NCBI GenBank assembly: GCA_026387455.1
Contig: JAPLLR010000035.1
Coordinates: 1-34,176 of the forward strand
DNA length: 34,176 nt
Direction: 5' to 3'
Source: Candidatus Omnitrophota bacterium
GTDB taxonomy: Bacteria > Omnitrophota > Gorgyraeia > Gygaellales > Profunditerraquicolaceae
Under the pieces are notes generated by a model, which was not told the DNA's origin, ran no database searches, and saw only the letters and a program-made list of their open reading frames with translations. This document shows positions 21,397 through 31,200 of the stretch, one piece after another (position 1 is the first letter of the stretch; every line of letters begins with the position of its first letter). Both the position numbers and the translations under genes were made by a program.

Positions 21397-22899
21397 TCAG
21401 CTCTTAGGTCTAGTTTCGATACGCGGAAACAAGGGGCTGCCCTTTTTTATTTCATGGTCGCCTACCTGCTCTTTGATTAAAGTCGCGGTCTGCGGCATAA
21501 ACGGCATCAACGCCTCATCCACAGCGCTGATCACCTCGACCAAAACCCGGATAAACTGCTTAAGCTCATCAATTTTATTCTCTTTGGCCAGATTCCAGGG
21601 CTTGGTCTCCTCGACGTATTTATTGGCCAGGCCAATCAGCTTCCAGATGCATTCTAAGGCAGCGCTGAAATTCGGCTCGTCTAAAGACTTGGCGACACAT
21701 TTATCAAGGTTGCCGATACTCTCAACTATCGCTTTTATCTGATCATTATCAACACCAATTTTTACATCCGGAATCTGGCCCTGAAAATACTTCTCGACCA
21801 TGGTAAGCGTGCGGTACACGAGGTTCCCCAAATCATTCGCCAGGTCGCTGTTAAAACGCTTGATAATGGCGGCCTCTGAGAAATTCCCATCCAGGCCAAA
21901 AGGCACGTCGCGCAAAAGAAAATACCGGTACACATCAATTCCAAATTTCTCCACCATCTCCAAAGGATTGACCACATTGCCATTAGACTTGGACATCTTG
22001 TCCTCGTTGATCATCCACCAGCCGTGGGCGAAAACGCATTTGGGAAGTGCGATGTCGAGGGCGCGCAGCATGATCGGCCAGTAAACCGCATGCTGACGCA
22101 GAATATCCTTACCTATTAAATGCAGGTCAGCCGGCCACCACTTGGATTGATACCTGCCGCTTTCATCAAAACTGCCTACCGCGCTTATATAATTTATCAG
22201 GGCGTCAAACCAGACATAGGTCACATGATTCGGACTAAACGGCAATGGGATGCCCCAGTTTAAACGTTCTATAGGCCGGGAAATACACAGGTCATTAAGC
22301 GCATTAAGCTCTAAAAATCTGGACACTTCTTCACAACGGCTATCCGGCCGGATAAAATTCCGATTCTGCCGGATATGCTCCATGAGCCAGGATTGATATT
22401 TTGAAAGTCTGAAGAAATAATTGGTCTCAGATATCTTTTCCACCTTGCGCTTGCAATCAGGACAGGCCCCTTCGATCAGCTGAGACTCTATCCAAAAAGT
22501 CTCGCAGGGAGTGCAATACCAGCCCTCGTACCTATCCTCGTAGATATCCCCCTTTTTGTACAATATCTCAAGGACTCGCTGCACGGTTTGCACGTGGCGA
22601 GGCTCGGTAGTACGGATAAAATCATCGTAAGAAATATTCAGCGACTTCCAGAGCTCTTTGAACTTCCCTACCATACCATCGGAAAACTCTAGAGGCGTTA
22701 GCTTTATGGCTTCTGCCGCGCGCTGGATCTTCTGGCCGTGCTCGTCGGTGCCGGTCAGGAACCAGACATTATCTTTACCTAAGCTTTTACGCATAGAACG
22801 GGCCAGGGTGTCTGCCGCGATATTAGTATAAGAGTGGCCTATATGCGGAGAGGCGTTGACATAGTAAAGCGGAGTGGTTATATAGAATTTCTTGATCAT
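21397..22899 (-). CDS. metG: Methionyl-tRNA synthetase
   Basis: This class I synthetase charges tRNA-Met. The 500 residues include the HIGH-type motif YYVNASPHIGHSYT, zinc knuckles CTPCETF and CPDCKR, and KMSKS in DKMSKSNGN. It lacks the C-terminal tRNA-binding (EMAP-like) domain of longer forms. Its start overlaps the ricT stop by 4 bases. Confidence 0.97.
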   Translation of the reverse strand: MIKKFYITTPLYYVNASPHIGHSYTNIAADTLARSMRKSLGKDNVWFLTGTDEHGQKIQRAAEAIKLTPLEFSDGMVGKFKELWKSLNISYDDFIRTTEPRHVQTVQRVLEILYKKGDIYEDRYEGWYCTPCETFWIESQLIEGACPDCKRKVEKISETNYFFRLSKYQSWLMEHIRQNRNFIRPDSRCEEVSRFLELNALNDLCISRPIERLNWGIPLPFSPNHVTYVWFDALINYISAVGSFDESGRYQSKWWPADLHLIGKDILRQHAVYWPIMLRALDIALPKCVFAHGWWMINEDKMSKSNGNVVNPLEMVEKFGIDVYRYFLLRDVPFGLDGNFSEAAIIKRFNSDLANDLGNLVYRTLTMVEKYFQGQIPDVKIGVDNDQIKAIVESIGNLDKCVAKSLDEPNFSAALECIWKLIGLANKYVEETKPWNLAKENKIDELKQFIRVLVEVISAVDEALMPFMPQTATLIKEQVGDHEIKKGSPLFPRIETRPKS

Positions 22900-23714
22900 T
22901 TTTCCGGCGGCTTTGGCCCGTGATCTTTTTCCGCGTAACTGACCTTGATCTGAGCGCCATCTTCCGTTTCTACCGTCACCAGGCGTTCAAAGACATTTAC
23001 GCTAACAACTTTACCTTTTCCCTGAGGAGTATGCACCCGCTCTCCCTCTTTAGGTAGGCCCTTTGATAAGATTTTGTAAGTCTCGTACTCAAAAGAAAGG
23101 CAGCACATCAGGCGGCCGCAAAGCCCTGAGATCTTAAGCGGGTTCAAAGGCAAGCCTTCTTCTTTAGCCATCTTCATGGTCACCGGCTCAAAATCCTTTA
23201 AAAAACTGGCACAGCACAACTCTCTGCCGCAAGGGCCGAACCCGCCAAAAAGCTTGGCCTCATCGCGCACCCCTATCTGGCGCAGCTCAATGCGCGCCTT
23301 AAAGACCTTAGCTAGGTCCTTTACCAGATTGCGAAAGTCTATCCTTCCGTCGGCAGTAAAATAAAAGATGATCTTTGAGGTGTCAAAAGAATACTCCGCC
23401 TTCACCAGCTTCATATCCAGCTTATGCTCGGAGATCTTTTTCGCGCAAGCTGAGAACGCCTCTTTGGCTTTATTACGGTTAAGGTCAATCTGTTTGCGGT
23501 CGGCTTCGGTTGCGATACGCAGGATCTTCTTGGGAGCCTCCTTAGAATTCGCGGCCTCGCACCGCGCCTCATGAGGAGAAACGATCTGGCCGTAATCCTG
23601 GCCACGGTCATGTTCGATGATCACGTAATCGCCTTCCTTGACCTGTAAAATACCTAAATCATACGGAAAAATTTGCCCGGAATCTCTTAATCTTACAAGA
23701 ATTATCCCTTCCAT
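22896..23714 (-). CDS. PSP1-domain protein RicT-like (YaaT)
   Basis: This 272-residue protein has the PSP1 C-terminal domain: KIIFYFTADGRIDFRNLVKDLAKVF, then GGFGPCGRELCCASFL and ISGLCGRLMCCLSFEYETY, which contain the conserved cysteines. In Bacillus YaaT/RicT is part of an Fe-S-bearing complex that helps RNA processing by RNase Y, and biofilm and sporulation signals; whether this holds here is inference. The holB-ricT-metG-tatD order is the same as in Bacillus. It overlaps holB by 13 bases. Confidence 0.88.
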   Translation of the reverse strand: MEGIILVRLRDSGQIFPYDLGILQVKEGDYVIIEHDRGQDYGQIVSPHEARCEAANSKEAPKKILRIATEADRKQIDLNRNKAKEAFSACAKKISEHKLDMKLVKAEYSFDTSKIIFYFTADGRIDFRNLVKDLAKVFKARIELRQIGVRDEAKLFGGFGPCGRELCCASFLKDFEPVTMKMAKEEGLPLNPLKISGLCGRLMCCLSFEYETYKILSKGLPKEGERVHTPQGKGKVVSVNVFERLVTVETEDGAQIKVSYAEKDHGPKPPEK

Positions 23715-24661
23715 AGTTGCGCTCCTATCGTTTGCATCACTAGTTTTGAGTTTATGTTCTGATCCAAATACAGCACGGCGTCAGTTACAGACTGCATAAT
23801 ATCGTCTATCTCGCCGAAGGTAAATTTGGGCATAGAACGTAACAGCTCATCCTTACGGTCAAGATTAATTAGCTCCTGATGCGGCATACCAATCTTTAAG
23901 AGATACATATCCCGGAACCAGGAGGCAATTATGCCGAGCTTCTGCTTTAGCTCCTGGCGCTCCTGTTTAGAGCTACGCTCTAATAATCCGGAATCGGAAA
24001 GAATAAATTTATCGATACATTCATTTTTCTTTTGCACAATGCCGGTGTCCTTAAGACGTAGTGCCGAGCCGAGTCTCCCCTCGGAAAAATAAGCCAAAAA
24101 ATGGCTCATCCCGGCATCCAGCCCATGGCTTGCGCTCAAAACTTCCTCCAGCGACTTCCGCGGCATAGAAGAAAACTTCACCGTCTTACAACGGGAAACT
24201 ATGGTGCGAATCAACAGCGCCGGCCTGTCGCTGATCAGAATAACCAGGCTCTGCTTTGGGGGCTCTTCAATAATCTTTAACAGGCAATTAGCGGCATCGG
24301 CAGTCAGCTTATGGGCATTATCGATAAGAAAGACTTTGACCTTGCCTTCATACGGCCTGAAGCTAATATCCCTTTGCAGCTGGCGGATAGACTCAATTTT
24401 AATCTCATCATCCCCGGTTGCGATCAGATGCACGTCCGGGTGATCTAACCTATCGATCTTGCCGCAAGAAACACAGGTATCACAGGAGTCAAATTTCCCC
24501 TTGGAACAATTCACGGCCTTAGCCAAAGTCAAGGCAATAAGCTTCTTGCCTATACCCTCGGGGCCGGTAAATAAATATCCGCCGCTTAAGCGGGAATCCT
24601 CAAGATACCGCTTCAATATTCCTACAGATTGGGCGTGGCCCTGGATATTCTTAAATGACAT
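23702..24661 (-). CDS. holB: DNA polymerase III subunit delta' HolB
   Basis: This is part of the clamp loader. The 319 residues start with an AAA+ region: GGYLFTGPEGIGKKLIALTLA (P-loop-like), zinc-binding cysteines in CDTCVSCGKI, KVFLIDNAHKLT and CLLKIIEEPPKQSLVILISD, and the sensor-type VSRCKTVKF. It overlaps tmk by 11 bases, in the usual tmk-holB order. Confidence 0.92.
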   Translation of the reverse strand: MSFKNIQGHAQSVGILKRYLEDSRLSGGYLFTGPEGIGKKLIALTLAKAVNCSKGKFDSCDTCVSCGKIDRLDHPDVHLIATGDDEIKIESIRQLQRDISFRPYEGKVKVFLIDNAHKLTADAANCLLKIIEEPPKQSLVILISDRPALLIRTIVSRCKTVKFSSMPRKSLEEVLSASHGLDAGMSHFLAYFSEGRLGSALRLKDTGIVQKKNECIDKFILSDSGLLERSSKQERQELKQKLGIIASWFRDMYLLKIGMPHQELINLDRKDELLRSMPKFTFGEIDDIMQSVTDAVLYLDQNINSKLVMQTIGAQLWKG

Positions 24662-25262
24662 ATCTATCGATCAACGCGCGGATATTGGCTTGCGTTACCT
24701 CTATGTTATCGTCAACTCTTACAATCTTGATACGCCCTGTCTCCTGCCTTGCCAGCTTCAGATAACCATTTCTTACTTTCTCATGGTAAACCAATGAGCG
24801 CTTTTCAATGCGGTCCTTAGAAGTTGCCCTGTGCTTTAAGCCATTTTTTACCGGCAGGTCCAGAAATATTGTCAGACCAGGCTGGATCCCCTCAGAAGCA
24901 AACCAACCTACGCCCTTGATGAAATCAATGTCTACCCCTAAGCCATACCCCTGATAAGCGATGGTCGAATCCAGAAAACGGTCGCAGATGACAATTTTGC
25001 CCTTAAATAATGCCGGCTTGATCAGCTCAGTGACTATCTGGGCCCGGGCAGCCATGTAAAGCAACGTTTCGCAAGCCGGGTTCATCTGGCTCTTGGGAGA
25101 CAAAAGAATCTCACGGATCTTCTCGCTGATCATTGTCCCGCCAGGCTCTCGCAAATACAGCACTGAACGGCCTTTTTTCTTCAAATACTCGCACAAGAGC
25201 CTCGACTGCGTGCTCTTACCGCAGCCTTCCGAACCTTCAAATGTAATAAACTTACCTTTCAT
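24651..25262 (-). CDS. tmk: Thymidylate kinase
   Basis: Tmk phosphorylates dTMP to dTDP. The 203 residues contain the P-loop FEGSEGCGKSTQSRLL, LREPGGT, the DR motif in VICDRFLDSTIAYQGYG and a LID region. A GAAAGG ribosome site lies 7 bases ahead of ATG 25262. It is the first gene downstream of the intergenic element E2; no clear promoter is seen in that gap. Confidence 0.96.
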   Translation of the reverse strand: MKGKFITFEGSEGCGKSTQSRLLCEYLKKKGRSVLYLREPGGTMISEKIREILLSPKSQMNPACETLLYMAARAQIVTELIKPALFKGKIVICDRFLDSTIAYQGYGLGVDIDFIKGVGWFASEGIQPGLTIFLDLPVKNGLKHRATSKDRIEKRSLVYHEKVRNGYLKLARQETGRIKIVRVDDNIEVTQANIRALIDRYVI

Positions 25263-25275
25263 TATGATACCTTTC

Positions 25276-25489
25276 GTTAGCGGGTCCTGACTTGGACTGT
25301 TTCTCGCGGGCTAGGGTTAGCGGGTCCTGTCGAGGCATATTTCTCGCAGGGACGCTTGGTGCGGCCCAGCGTGCCGCACCTGCGCTCCACTCCAGCCCCT
25401 CGCTCTCGCCTGTATGTGTATAGCGGACGAACCATGCCCGCTCGGGGCTTCCGAGGCCCTGCTCAAAACATGCCTCGCCACCCGCTAAC
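25276..25489. repeat. Intergenic element E2 with terminal inverted repeats
   Basis: This 214-bp element fills most of the 255-bp gap between cysS and tmk. It is bounded by a perfect 10-bp inverted repeat, GTTAGCGGGT (25276-25285) and ACCCGCTAAC (25480-25489). A second copy, TTAGCGGGTCCTG, starts at 25317. The segment 25429-25478, with ACCATGCCCGCTCGG, is a relative of the right end of E1 in opposite orientation. No gene and no target-site duplication is seen. Confidence 0.55.
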
Positions 25490-25517
25490 TATCGATCCAA
25501 GTCATCCAATAAAATAC

Positions 25518-26933
25518 CTAGATTTTCCTGCGCCAGGTAGTTTTACCTTCTTTGTTATCTTCTAAAATAACACCTTGCTCTTCTAAATCTCTTCGAATTT
25601 TGTCTGCTTCAGAATATTTCTTTTCTTTCTTAAGTTGCTCTCTCAGCGCTATTGCGACCGTAACTTTTGCATCAGTTATTTCATCTAAAACCCTGTTAAA
25701 GAAACTTAACCCAAGAATTTCTACCATTTCTTCTATTATATCCATGGCATAATGCAATTGTAATCTATTAAAGTCTACTTTCTCCAATTCTTTATTACAG
25801 GCATTCACTAAATCAAATAAAACTGATAATGCACGCGGAGTATTAAAATCATCATCCATATATTCTAGAAATTTATCTCTGAATTGCCTAAACTCACCAG
25901 TGCCGCCAGTTACTACTTGCTCGATATTCCTAGTTCCGAATTCTCTCTCTAATTTCCTCATAAGAATATCTATACGCTCACACGCCTTTTTCGCTTCTTC
26001 GATTTTTTCCGCATTGTAATCAATAGGCGATGAATAGTGCGCGGACAGGAAAAACAGCTTCAAAAGATCGGCGTTTTTATATTTCGTCATGAAGTCTTTG
26101 ATGGTCACGAAGTTACCCAAAGACTTGGACATTTTCTGCGAATTAATAGTCAGGAGGCCGTGATGAATCCAATATTTGGCAAAAAGCTTGCCAGTGAGCG
26201 CCTGCGCTTGCGCCACCTCATTCTCATGATGCGGAAAAATAAGGTCCCTTCCTCCGGCATGGATATCCAGGGTTTCGACTTTAAGAAACTTCTGCGACAT
26301 CACAGAACATTCGATGTGCCAGCCAGGCCTTCCTTTACCCCACGGACTATCCCAAAAAGGCTCTCCTTCTTTTGAATTCTTCCAGAGGGCAAAATCCAGG
26401 GGATCATCCTTATTCTCGCTGGAGTCTTTACGCACCCCTGTCTCCATAGCATCAATGCTTTGTCCGGAGAGTTTCCCGTAATCAGCAAACTTTCTTACCG
26501 CAAAATACACATCGCCGCCTGACTCGTAGGCATAGCCCTTTTCAATCAACGCCCCGATATAACGGATCATTTCCGGAATATTCTCGGTGGCCCGTGGCTC
26601 GCTATCTGCCTTGCCTATCCCCAAAGACTCCAGGTCCTCGTAATATCTGGCGATATATTTAGCTACCAGCTCAATCCAGTCGACTTTCAACTCATTAGCC
26701 CTATTGATGATCTTATCGTCGATATCGGTGATATTGCGGACGAAAGTGACAACAAAACCACGATATAAAAGATACCTTCTGATGACATCAAAGATATAAA
26801 GGCTGCGCGCATGACCTATGTGGCTTTCATCATAAACCGTGACGCCGCAGGTGTAGATCTTAAGCGCTGGGGGATTTAGCGGAACAAGTTCTTCTTTCTT
26901 GCGGGTGAGAGAGTTGTAGATCTGAATTGCCAT
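25518..26933 (-). CDS. cysS: Cysteinyl-tRNA synthetase
   Basis: This class I enzyme charges tRNA-Cys. The 471 residues match the family. The N-terminal region has YTCGVTVYDESHIGHAR with the zinc Cys and the HIGH motif, then the zinc-binding WHIECSVMS and HHENE, and KMSKSLGN. It follows cysE by 3 bases, so serine acetyltransferase and cysteine tRNA charging are linked. Confidence 0.97.
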   Translation of the reverse strand: MAIQIYNSLTRKKEELVPLNPPALKIYTCGVTVYDESHIGHARSLYIFDVIRRYLLYRGFVVTFVRNITDIDDKIINRANELKVDWIELVAKYIARYYEDLESLGIGKADSEPRATENIPEMIRYIGALIEKGYAYESGGDVYFAVRKFADYGKLSGQSIDAMETGVRKDSSENKDDPLDFALWKNSKEGEPFWDSPWGKGRPGWHIECSVMSQKFLKVETLDIHAGGRDLIFPHHENEVAQAQALTGKLFAKYWIHHGLLTINSQKMSKSLGNFVTIKDFMTKYKNADLLKLFFLSAHYSSPIDYNAEKIEEAKKACERIDILMRKLEREFGTRNIEQVVTGGTGEFRQFRDKFLEYMDDDFNTPRALSVLFDLVNACNKELEKVDFNRLQLHYAMDIIEEMVEILGLSFFNRVLDEITDAKVTVAIALREQLKKEKKYSEADKIRRDLEEQGVILEDNKEGKTTWRRKI

Positions 26934-26936
26934 CGA

Positions 26937-27617
26937 TTATTTCTTCTCTAGATTATCTATGCGTTTCTGCAGCTCTTCGATAGATTGCATGATGGGGTCA
27001 AGTATATGTATATGGTCTAAGCTAAAATCCATCTTTTTACCGTCCTGTTTAGTAATTCTACCCGGGACACCCACAACAGTGGAGTTAGGCGGGACATCCT
27101 TAATCACCACGGCATTGGCTCCAATATAAGAATTGTCTCCGATAGTGATATTGCCTAAGACTTTTGCTCCGGTGCCGATGACCACATTGTTTCCTACAGT
27201 CGGATGGCGTTTACCCTGCTCGATACCGGTACCACCCAAAGTCACCCCCTGATACAAGAGCACGTCATCCCCGATGATTGCGGTCTCTCCAACCACCACA
27301 CCCATTCCGTGATCAATAAAAAATCTCTTACCGATCTTGGCTCCGGGATGGATCTCTATCCCAGTAACCCACCGGGCCATCTGAGATAACCAACGTGCCA
27401 GAAAGAACAGGTGCATCTTATAAAAAGCATGGCCAATACGATAGGCCACTAACGCATGCAGGCCCTGATACAATAAAAGCACCTCAATAAAACTCTTTGC
27501 CGCGGGATCGCGCTTCTGTGCCGCCCGGATATCGCTATAGAAAAATATGGCGATCAGTGTTTGCTTAATGACAAAAAGCGCCAGAAGTATATAGAGTATA
27601 TTTACAAAGCAAGTCAT
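26937..27617 (-). CDS. cysE: Serine O-acetyltransferase
   Basis: CysE acetylates L-serine as the first step of cysteine synthesis. The 226 residues show a hydrophobic N-terminal segment ([20 protein letters not shown]), a helical region, and a left-handed beta-helix of hexapeptide repeats ([43 protein letters not shown]). The conserved catalytic His lies in IHPGAKIG and FIDHGMG. It is longer at the N-terminus than the core. The C-terminal tail has a coiled stretch. It follows ispF by one base. Confidence 0.93.
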   Translation of the reverse strand: MTCFVNILYILLALFVIKQTLIAIFFYSDIRAAQKRDPAAKSFIEVLLLYQGLHALVAYRIGHAFYKMHLFFLARWLSQMARWVTGIEIHPGAKIGKRFFIDHGMGVVVGETAIIGDDVLLYQGVTLGGTGIEQGKRHPTVGNNVVIGTGAKVLGNITIGDNSYIGANAVVIKDVPPNSTVVGVPGRITKQDGKKMDFSLDHIHILDPIMQSIEELQKRIDNLEKK

Positions 27618-27618
27618 A

Positions 27619-28101
27619 TTAAATCTCCTTAGTTAGCAATGCAACAGCATAGCTGGCTATAGCCTCTTTTTTACCCGTTGCACATATCCCTTCATTGGTC
27701 TTAGCTTTTACCCCCACGCAATTATCACTTATGCCCATAACGCTGGCCAAATTATTTTGAATCTGTTTCTTAAAAGCTGACAGATTAGGTTCCTCGGCGA
27801 TTAAAACCGTATCCACATTGGAAATTATATACCCCTTAGCCTTAACTTCTGCAACAACTTTCTTTAATAGCTCTATGCTAGAAATATCCTGATACTCGGG
27901 ATCAGTATCAGGAAAATTCTCCCCGATATCATTACCGCCGATAGCTCCCAGCAAGGCGTCGCACACCGCATGAATCAGCACATCGGCATCCGAATGCCCA
28001 AACAATCCTTTAATATAAGGAATATCAACTCCGCCAAGCAATAATGCCCGGCCTTCTACCAAACGGTGGATATCATAACCTATGCCTATACGGTTTTCCA
28101 T
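27619..28101 (-). CDS. ispF: 2-C-methyl-D-erythritol 2,4-cyclodiphosphate synthase IspF
   Basis: IspF closes the cyclodiphosphate ring in the MEP isoprenoid pathway. The 160 residues have the metal site GYDIHRL near the N-terminus with its Asp-x-His, the [18 protein letters not shown] motif, [10 protein letters not shown] and the C-terminal [20 protein letters not shown]. It starts within the ispD end (16-base overlap). Confidence 0.97.
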   Translation of the reverse strand: MENRIGIGYDIHRLVEGRALLLGGVDIPYIKGLFGHSDADVLIHAVCDALLGAIGGNDIGENFPDTDPEYQDISSIELLKKVVAEVKAKGYIISNVDTVLIAEEPNLSAFKKQIQNNLASVMGISDNCVGVKAKTNEGICATGKKEAIASYAVALLTKEI

Positions 28102-28772
28102 TTTTTGGCTATCGCCTCCGCGATGATCAGGTCTTCAGGTGTTGTGACTTTAATATTGGTGTAAGAGCCAAAAACCACCCGCGGCTTCACTCCCATGCGC
28201 TCGACCAGCATAGCGTCATCCGTAACATCGGTTTTTCCGAAACGCTCATATGCCTGCTGTATCAGGTTTCTTTTAAATATCTGCGGGGTCTGTATCTCCC
28301 AAAGAGAACTTCTCTCTAATGTCTTCCTTACGTAATCGCCGCTAACTTCCTTGATCGTGGCTTTGACCGGAACCGCAGCGATGGCCGCGCCCGCTTCAAA
28401 AGCCTCGCGCATAGTCCTATCGATCATCTCATTGGTAATAAAAGGCCGCGCTCCGTCGTGGATGATCACCAGCTCCGCCTTGGCATCCAGGGCTTTCAAA
28501 CCGTTGCTGACGGAATCCTGCCGCCGCTTTCCGCCCAAAATGATCTTTTTGATCTTTGCCGGACGGAAATTCTTTAGCATTGCCGAAACCGCCCTGGCAT
28601 TAGATTGATTGACTACTACGATGATCTCATGCACCCGCGGGTTCTGTGCAAAAGCTTTCAAAGAATAAGCCAAAAGCGGCTTAGTCCCCACCTTTACAAG
28701 CGGTTTTGAGACACGCGATTTAAGCCGCTGGCCCTTGCCCGCGGCAAGCACTATTGCACTAGCAAATTTCAT
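28086..28772 (-). CDS. ispD: 2-C-methyl-D-erythritol 4-phosphate cytidylyltransferase IspD
   Basis: IspD forms CDP-methylerythritol in the MEP pathway. The 228 residues contain the nucleotide-binding start [36 protein letters not shown] and ETPQ-type text ([10 protein letters not shown]), then [11 protein letters not shown]. It overlaps ispF and shares 4 bases with the PIN/TRAM gene. Confidence 0.96.
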   Translation of the reverse strand: MKFASAIVLAAGKGQRLKSRVSKPLVKVGTKPLLAYSLKAFAQNPRVHEIIVVVNQSNARAVSAMLKNFRPAKIKKIILGGKRRQDSVSNGLKALDAKAELVIIHDGARPFITNEMIDRTMREAFEAGAAIAAVPVKATIKEVSGDYVRKTLERSSLWEIQTPQIFKRNLIQQAYERFGKTDVTDDAMLVERMGVKPRVVFGSYTNIKVTTPEDLIIAEAIAKKWKTV

Positions 28773-29752
28773 TTCTCAAGTTTTGTGAAAATCATCCGGC
28801 CTGCCTGAGTCTGCAAAACTGAGGTGACCGTCACTTTTACTTCCTGGCCCAATAGCCTGCGCGCGTCCTCAACCACCACCATAGTCCCGTCTTCAAGGTA
28901 GCCCACCGCCTGGTTATGCTCCTTGCCTTCTTTTAAGAGCTTGATCTGCATCTGCTCGCCGGGAAATACCACCGGCTTAAGAGCGTTGGCCAACTCATTG
29001 ATATTCAAGACCTTTATCCCCTGAAAACTGGCTACTCGATTAAGGTTAAAATCCACGGTCATTATCTTTGCCTCAATTAATTTGGCTAATTTCACTAGCT
29101 TAGCATCCACCTCATAAGTCTCAGGAAAATCTTCCTCGTTTATAGTGAGATTCTGCCCGGCTTCTTTCTGAATAGTATGTAACACTTCAAGGCCGCGCCT
29201 TCCCCTCTGACGCTTTACGGGATCAGTAGAATCAGCGACCTGCTGCAGCTCTTTTAAGACAAAGCGTGGGATGATCACCTTGCCTTCGAGAAACTTGGTC
29301 TTAAAAATATCCTGGATGCGGCCGTCAATTATAACGCTGGTATCCAAAATAGTCATTTCTTCTGCCTGATCCTGGCGTCGCAGACGTACATAAGGGATGA
29401 TGATATTGAACTCATCCTTACCACGCAGGCCGATAAGCATACCCAGATAACAGAAAATAAGCATCAGCGTGACTTTGATTAAAGCTATATACTCTTGCGA
29501 CAAAGCAGAGGTACTGACAGCATCTGCTACCAACTTCCACATGATCAGCCCAAGTAAAAGCCCGAATACGGCACTCGATAGACCGCGCACCGAGACCTTA
29601 CGCATACCCATCTCAACTAGAATAATCAGCAACGCCCCGATGGCTCCGGCCATTGCTCCGATCATTCCCATTTTATTCACATCCACTAAAGCCTGATAGC
29701 CGACCAAAGAGCTTCCCAGCACAAAAAATATTCTTACAAATAATAAAATCAT
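28769..29752 (-). CDS. PIN/TRAM-domain membrane protein (YacL family)
   Basis: This 327-residue protein has four hydrophobic segments in the first 110 residues, so it is anchored in the membrane. A PIN nuclease domain follows, with [16 protein letters not shown] and further acidic residues near [13 protein letters not shown], and then a C-terminal TRAM domain with [24 protein letters not shown] that could bind RNA. Bacillus has the same gene order radA-disA-yacL-ispD-ispF, but disA is absent here. Copy B of the leader motif precedes it, with AGGAGG ahead of ATG 29752. Confidence 0.92.
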   Translation of the reverse strand: MILLFVRIFFVLGSSLVGYQALVDVNKMGMIGAMAGAIGALLIILVEMGMRKVSVRGLSSAVFGLLLGLIMWKLVADAVSTSALSQEYIALIKVTLMLIFCYLGMLIGLRGKDEFNIIIPYVRLRRQDQAEEMTILDTSVIIDGRIQDIFKTKFLEGKVIIPRFVLKELQQVADSTDPVKRQRGRRGLEVLHTIQKEAGQNLTINEEDFPETYEVDAKLVKLAKLIEAKIMTVDFNLNRVASFQGIKVLNINELANALKPVVFPGEQMQIKLLKEGKEHNQAVGYLEDGTMVVVEDARRLLGQEVKVTVTSVLQTQAGRMIFTKLEK

Positions 29753-29759
29753 AGTACAC

Positions 29760-29808
29760 CCTCCTTGCGCAGAAAGCGCACCCTGACTTTACCTATAAAG
29801 CCAGGGGT
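29760..29808 (-). promoter_or_regulatory. Two-hairpin leader motif, copy B (PIN/TRAM leader)
   Basis: On the minus strand stem 1 is CCCUGGCUUU-like: CCUGGCUUU-(AUAGGU)-AAAGUCAGG (9-10 bp, one G-U; 29781-29806). Stem 2 is UGCGC-(UUUCU)-GCGCA (5 bp; 29766-29780). AGGAGG follows directly and ATG 29752 is eight bases further. Its stem 2 differs from those of copies A and C at all or most pairs while loop UUUCU is unchanged. Confidence 0.75.
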
Positions 29809-29826
29809 ATAATATAAAAACGGTTA

Positions 29827-31200
29827 TTACTTATTAAAAACTAACCCCAGGGCTTCCTGAAGACTAGCGACCGGGATCAACTCAATACCAGCTTTCTTCA
29901 ATTGCGGATCGCGGCAATTATTCTTAGGCAATATGCAGTGCTTAAACCCGAGCTTCTGAGCCTCGTTTATGCGTAATACCGGTTGAGATACGCTGCGGAT
30001 CTCACCTGCCAGGCCCACTTCGCCGAGGATCACTGTATGAGACATCACCAATTGCTCTTTAAACGCTGAAGCCACGCTTACCGCAACCGCCAGATCCGCA
30101 GCCGGATCCTCTATCTTTATACCGCCTGCGACATTAATGAATACATCTTCTGCTTCCAAATGCAAACCGATCCTTTTTTCTAAGACCGCGACCAGAAGGC
30201 TCAAGCGGTTAAAATCAAATCCCTGCGCCCGGCGCAAAGCATATCCAAAACTAGATTTAGAGACCAAAGACTGTATCTCAACTAACAGCGGCCGGGTTCC
30301 TTCCATAACCGGGACCACAACCGAACCGGAAACATTTTCCGGCCTTTCCGATAAAAATATTTCAGAGGGATTCTTTACCTCAATTAAGCCCTCAGACCCC
30401 ATCTCAAATACGCCGATCTCATTGGTGGAACCAAATCTATTCTTTACTGCCCGTAAAATACGGTAGGTAGAAAACCTGTCTCCCTCAAAGTAAAGCACGG
30501 TATCCACGATGTGCTCAAGCACCCGCGGCCCGGCAAGCGAACCTTCCTTGGTCACATGCCCGATGATGAATATGGAAGTCCCAGTAGTCTTGGCGATTTG
30601 AGTCAGAATTCCCGCGCTCTCGCGCACCTGGCTGACGCTTCCTGCCGCTGAGCTTATCCCAGGGTCAAAGATCACCTGTATGGAATCAATAAAAACTGCG
30701 TTCGGCTTAAGCTTCTTTATGTATTCTGTGATCAGGGAAAGATCAGTCTGGTTGACGATATAAAGCTCTTCTGACTCAGGCGCGCCCAATCTTTTCGCCC
30801 GCAACTTGGTTTGAGTTACCGACTCTTCTCCGCTTACGTAAAGAACAGTCTTACCCTGCTTGGTCAACTCATTTGAGATCTGCAAGGAAATAGTAGATTT
30901 ACCTATTCCGGGATCTCCGCCGATAAGGATCACTGAGCCAGGGACCACCCCGCCGCCAAGCACCCGGTCAAGCTCGGCAATATTAGTCCCGATGCGGCTT
31001 GAATCCTTTAACTGCACATCTTTAAGTAAAACCGGTCCGTCCTTATACAGGGCTACTTTCTCCCTGTTGCCCTTGACAATAGGCTCGGAATAATCCTCTT
31101 CCACTAAAGTATTCCAGCTGTTGCAGTCAGGGCATTTACCCAGCCACTTAGGCGACTGGTACCCGCAACTCTGGCAGCTGAATATTGTCTTTGTTTTCAT
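29827..31200 (-). CDS. radA: DNA repair protein RadA
   Basis: RadA is a RecA-like helicase-type protein that helps branch migration and recombination. The 457 residues start with a zinc finger (CQSCGYQSPKWLGKCPDC), then the P-loop GGDPGIGKST, the RadA motif KNRFGSTNEIG near residue 250, and a C-terminal Lon-protease-like domain with VAGGIKIEDPAADLA. It shares one base with the mlaD stop. The next gene, PIN/TRAM, follows after 74 bases. Confidence 0.97.
   Translation of the reverse strand: MKTKTIFSCQSCGYQSPKWLGKCPDCNSWNTLVEEDYSEPIVKGNREKVALYKDGPVLLKDVQLKDSSRIGTNIAELDRVLGGGVVPGSVILIGGDPGIGKSTISLQISNELTKQGKTVLYVSGEESVTQTKLRAKRLGAPESEELYIVNQTDLSLITEYIKKLKPNAVFIDSIQVIFDPGISSAAGSVSQVRESAGILTQIAKTTGTSIFIIGHVTKEGSLAGPRVLEHIVDTVLYFEGDRFSTYRILRAVKNRFGSTNEIGVFEMGSEGLIEVKNPSEIFLSERPENVSGSVVVPVMEGTRPLLVEIQSLVSKSSFGYALRRAQGFDFNRLSLLVAVLEKRIGLHLEAEDVFINVAGGIKIEDPAADLAVAVSVASAFKEQLVMSHTVILGEVGLAGEIRSVSQPVLRINEAQKLGFKHCILPKNNCRDPQLKKAGIELIPVASLQEALGLVFNK

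Noticed and set aside
25276-25489. Integron attC sites
   Set aside because: GTTAGC ends loosely recall attC core sites, but the spacing and the R/L box pattern do not fit, and no integrase or gene cassette is present.
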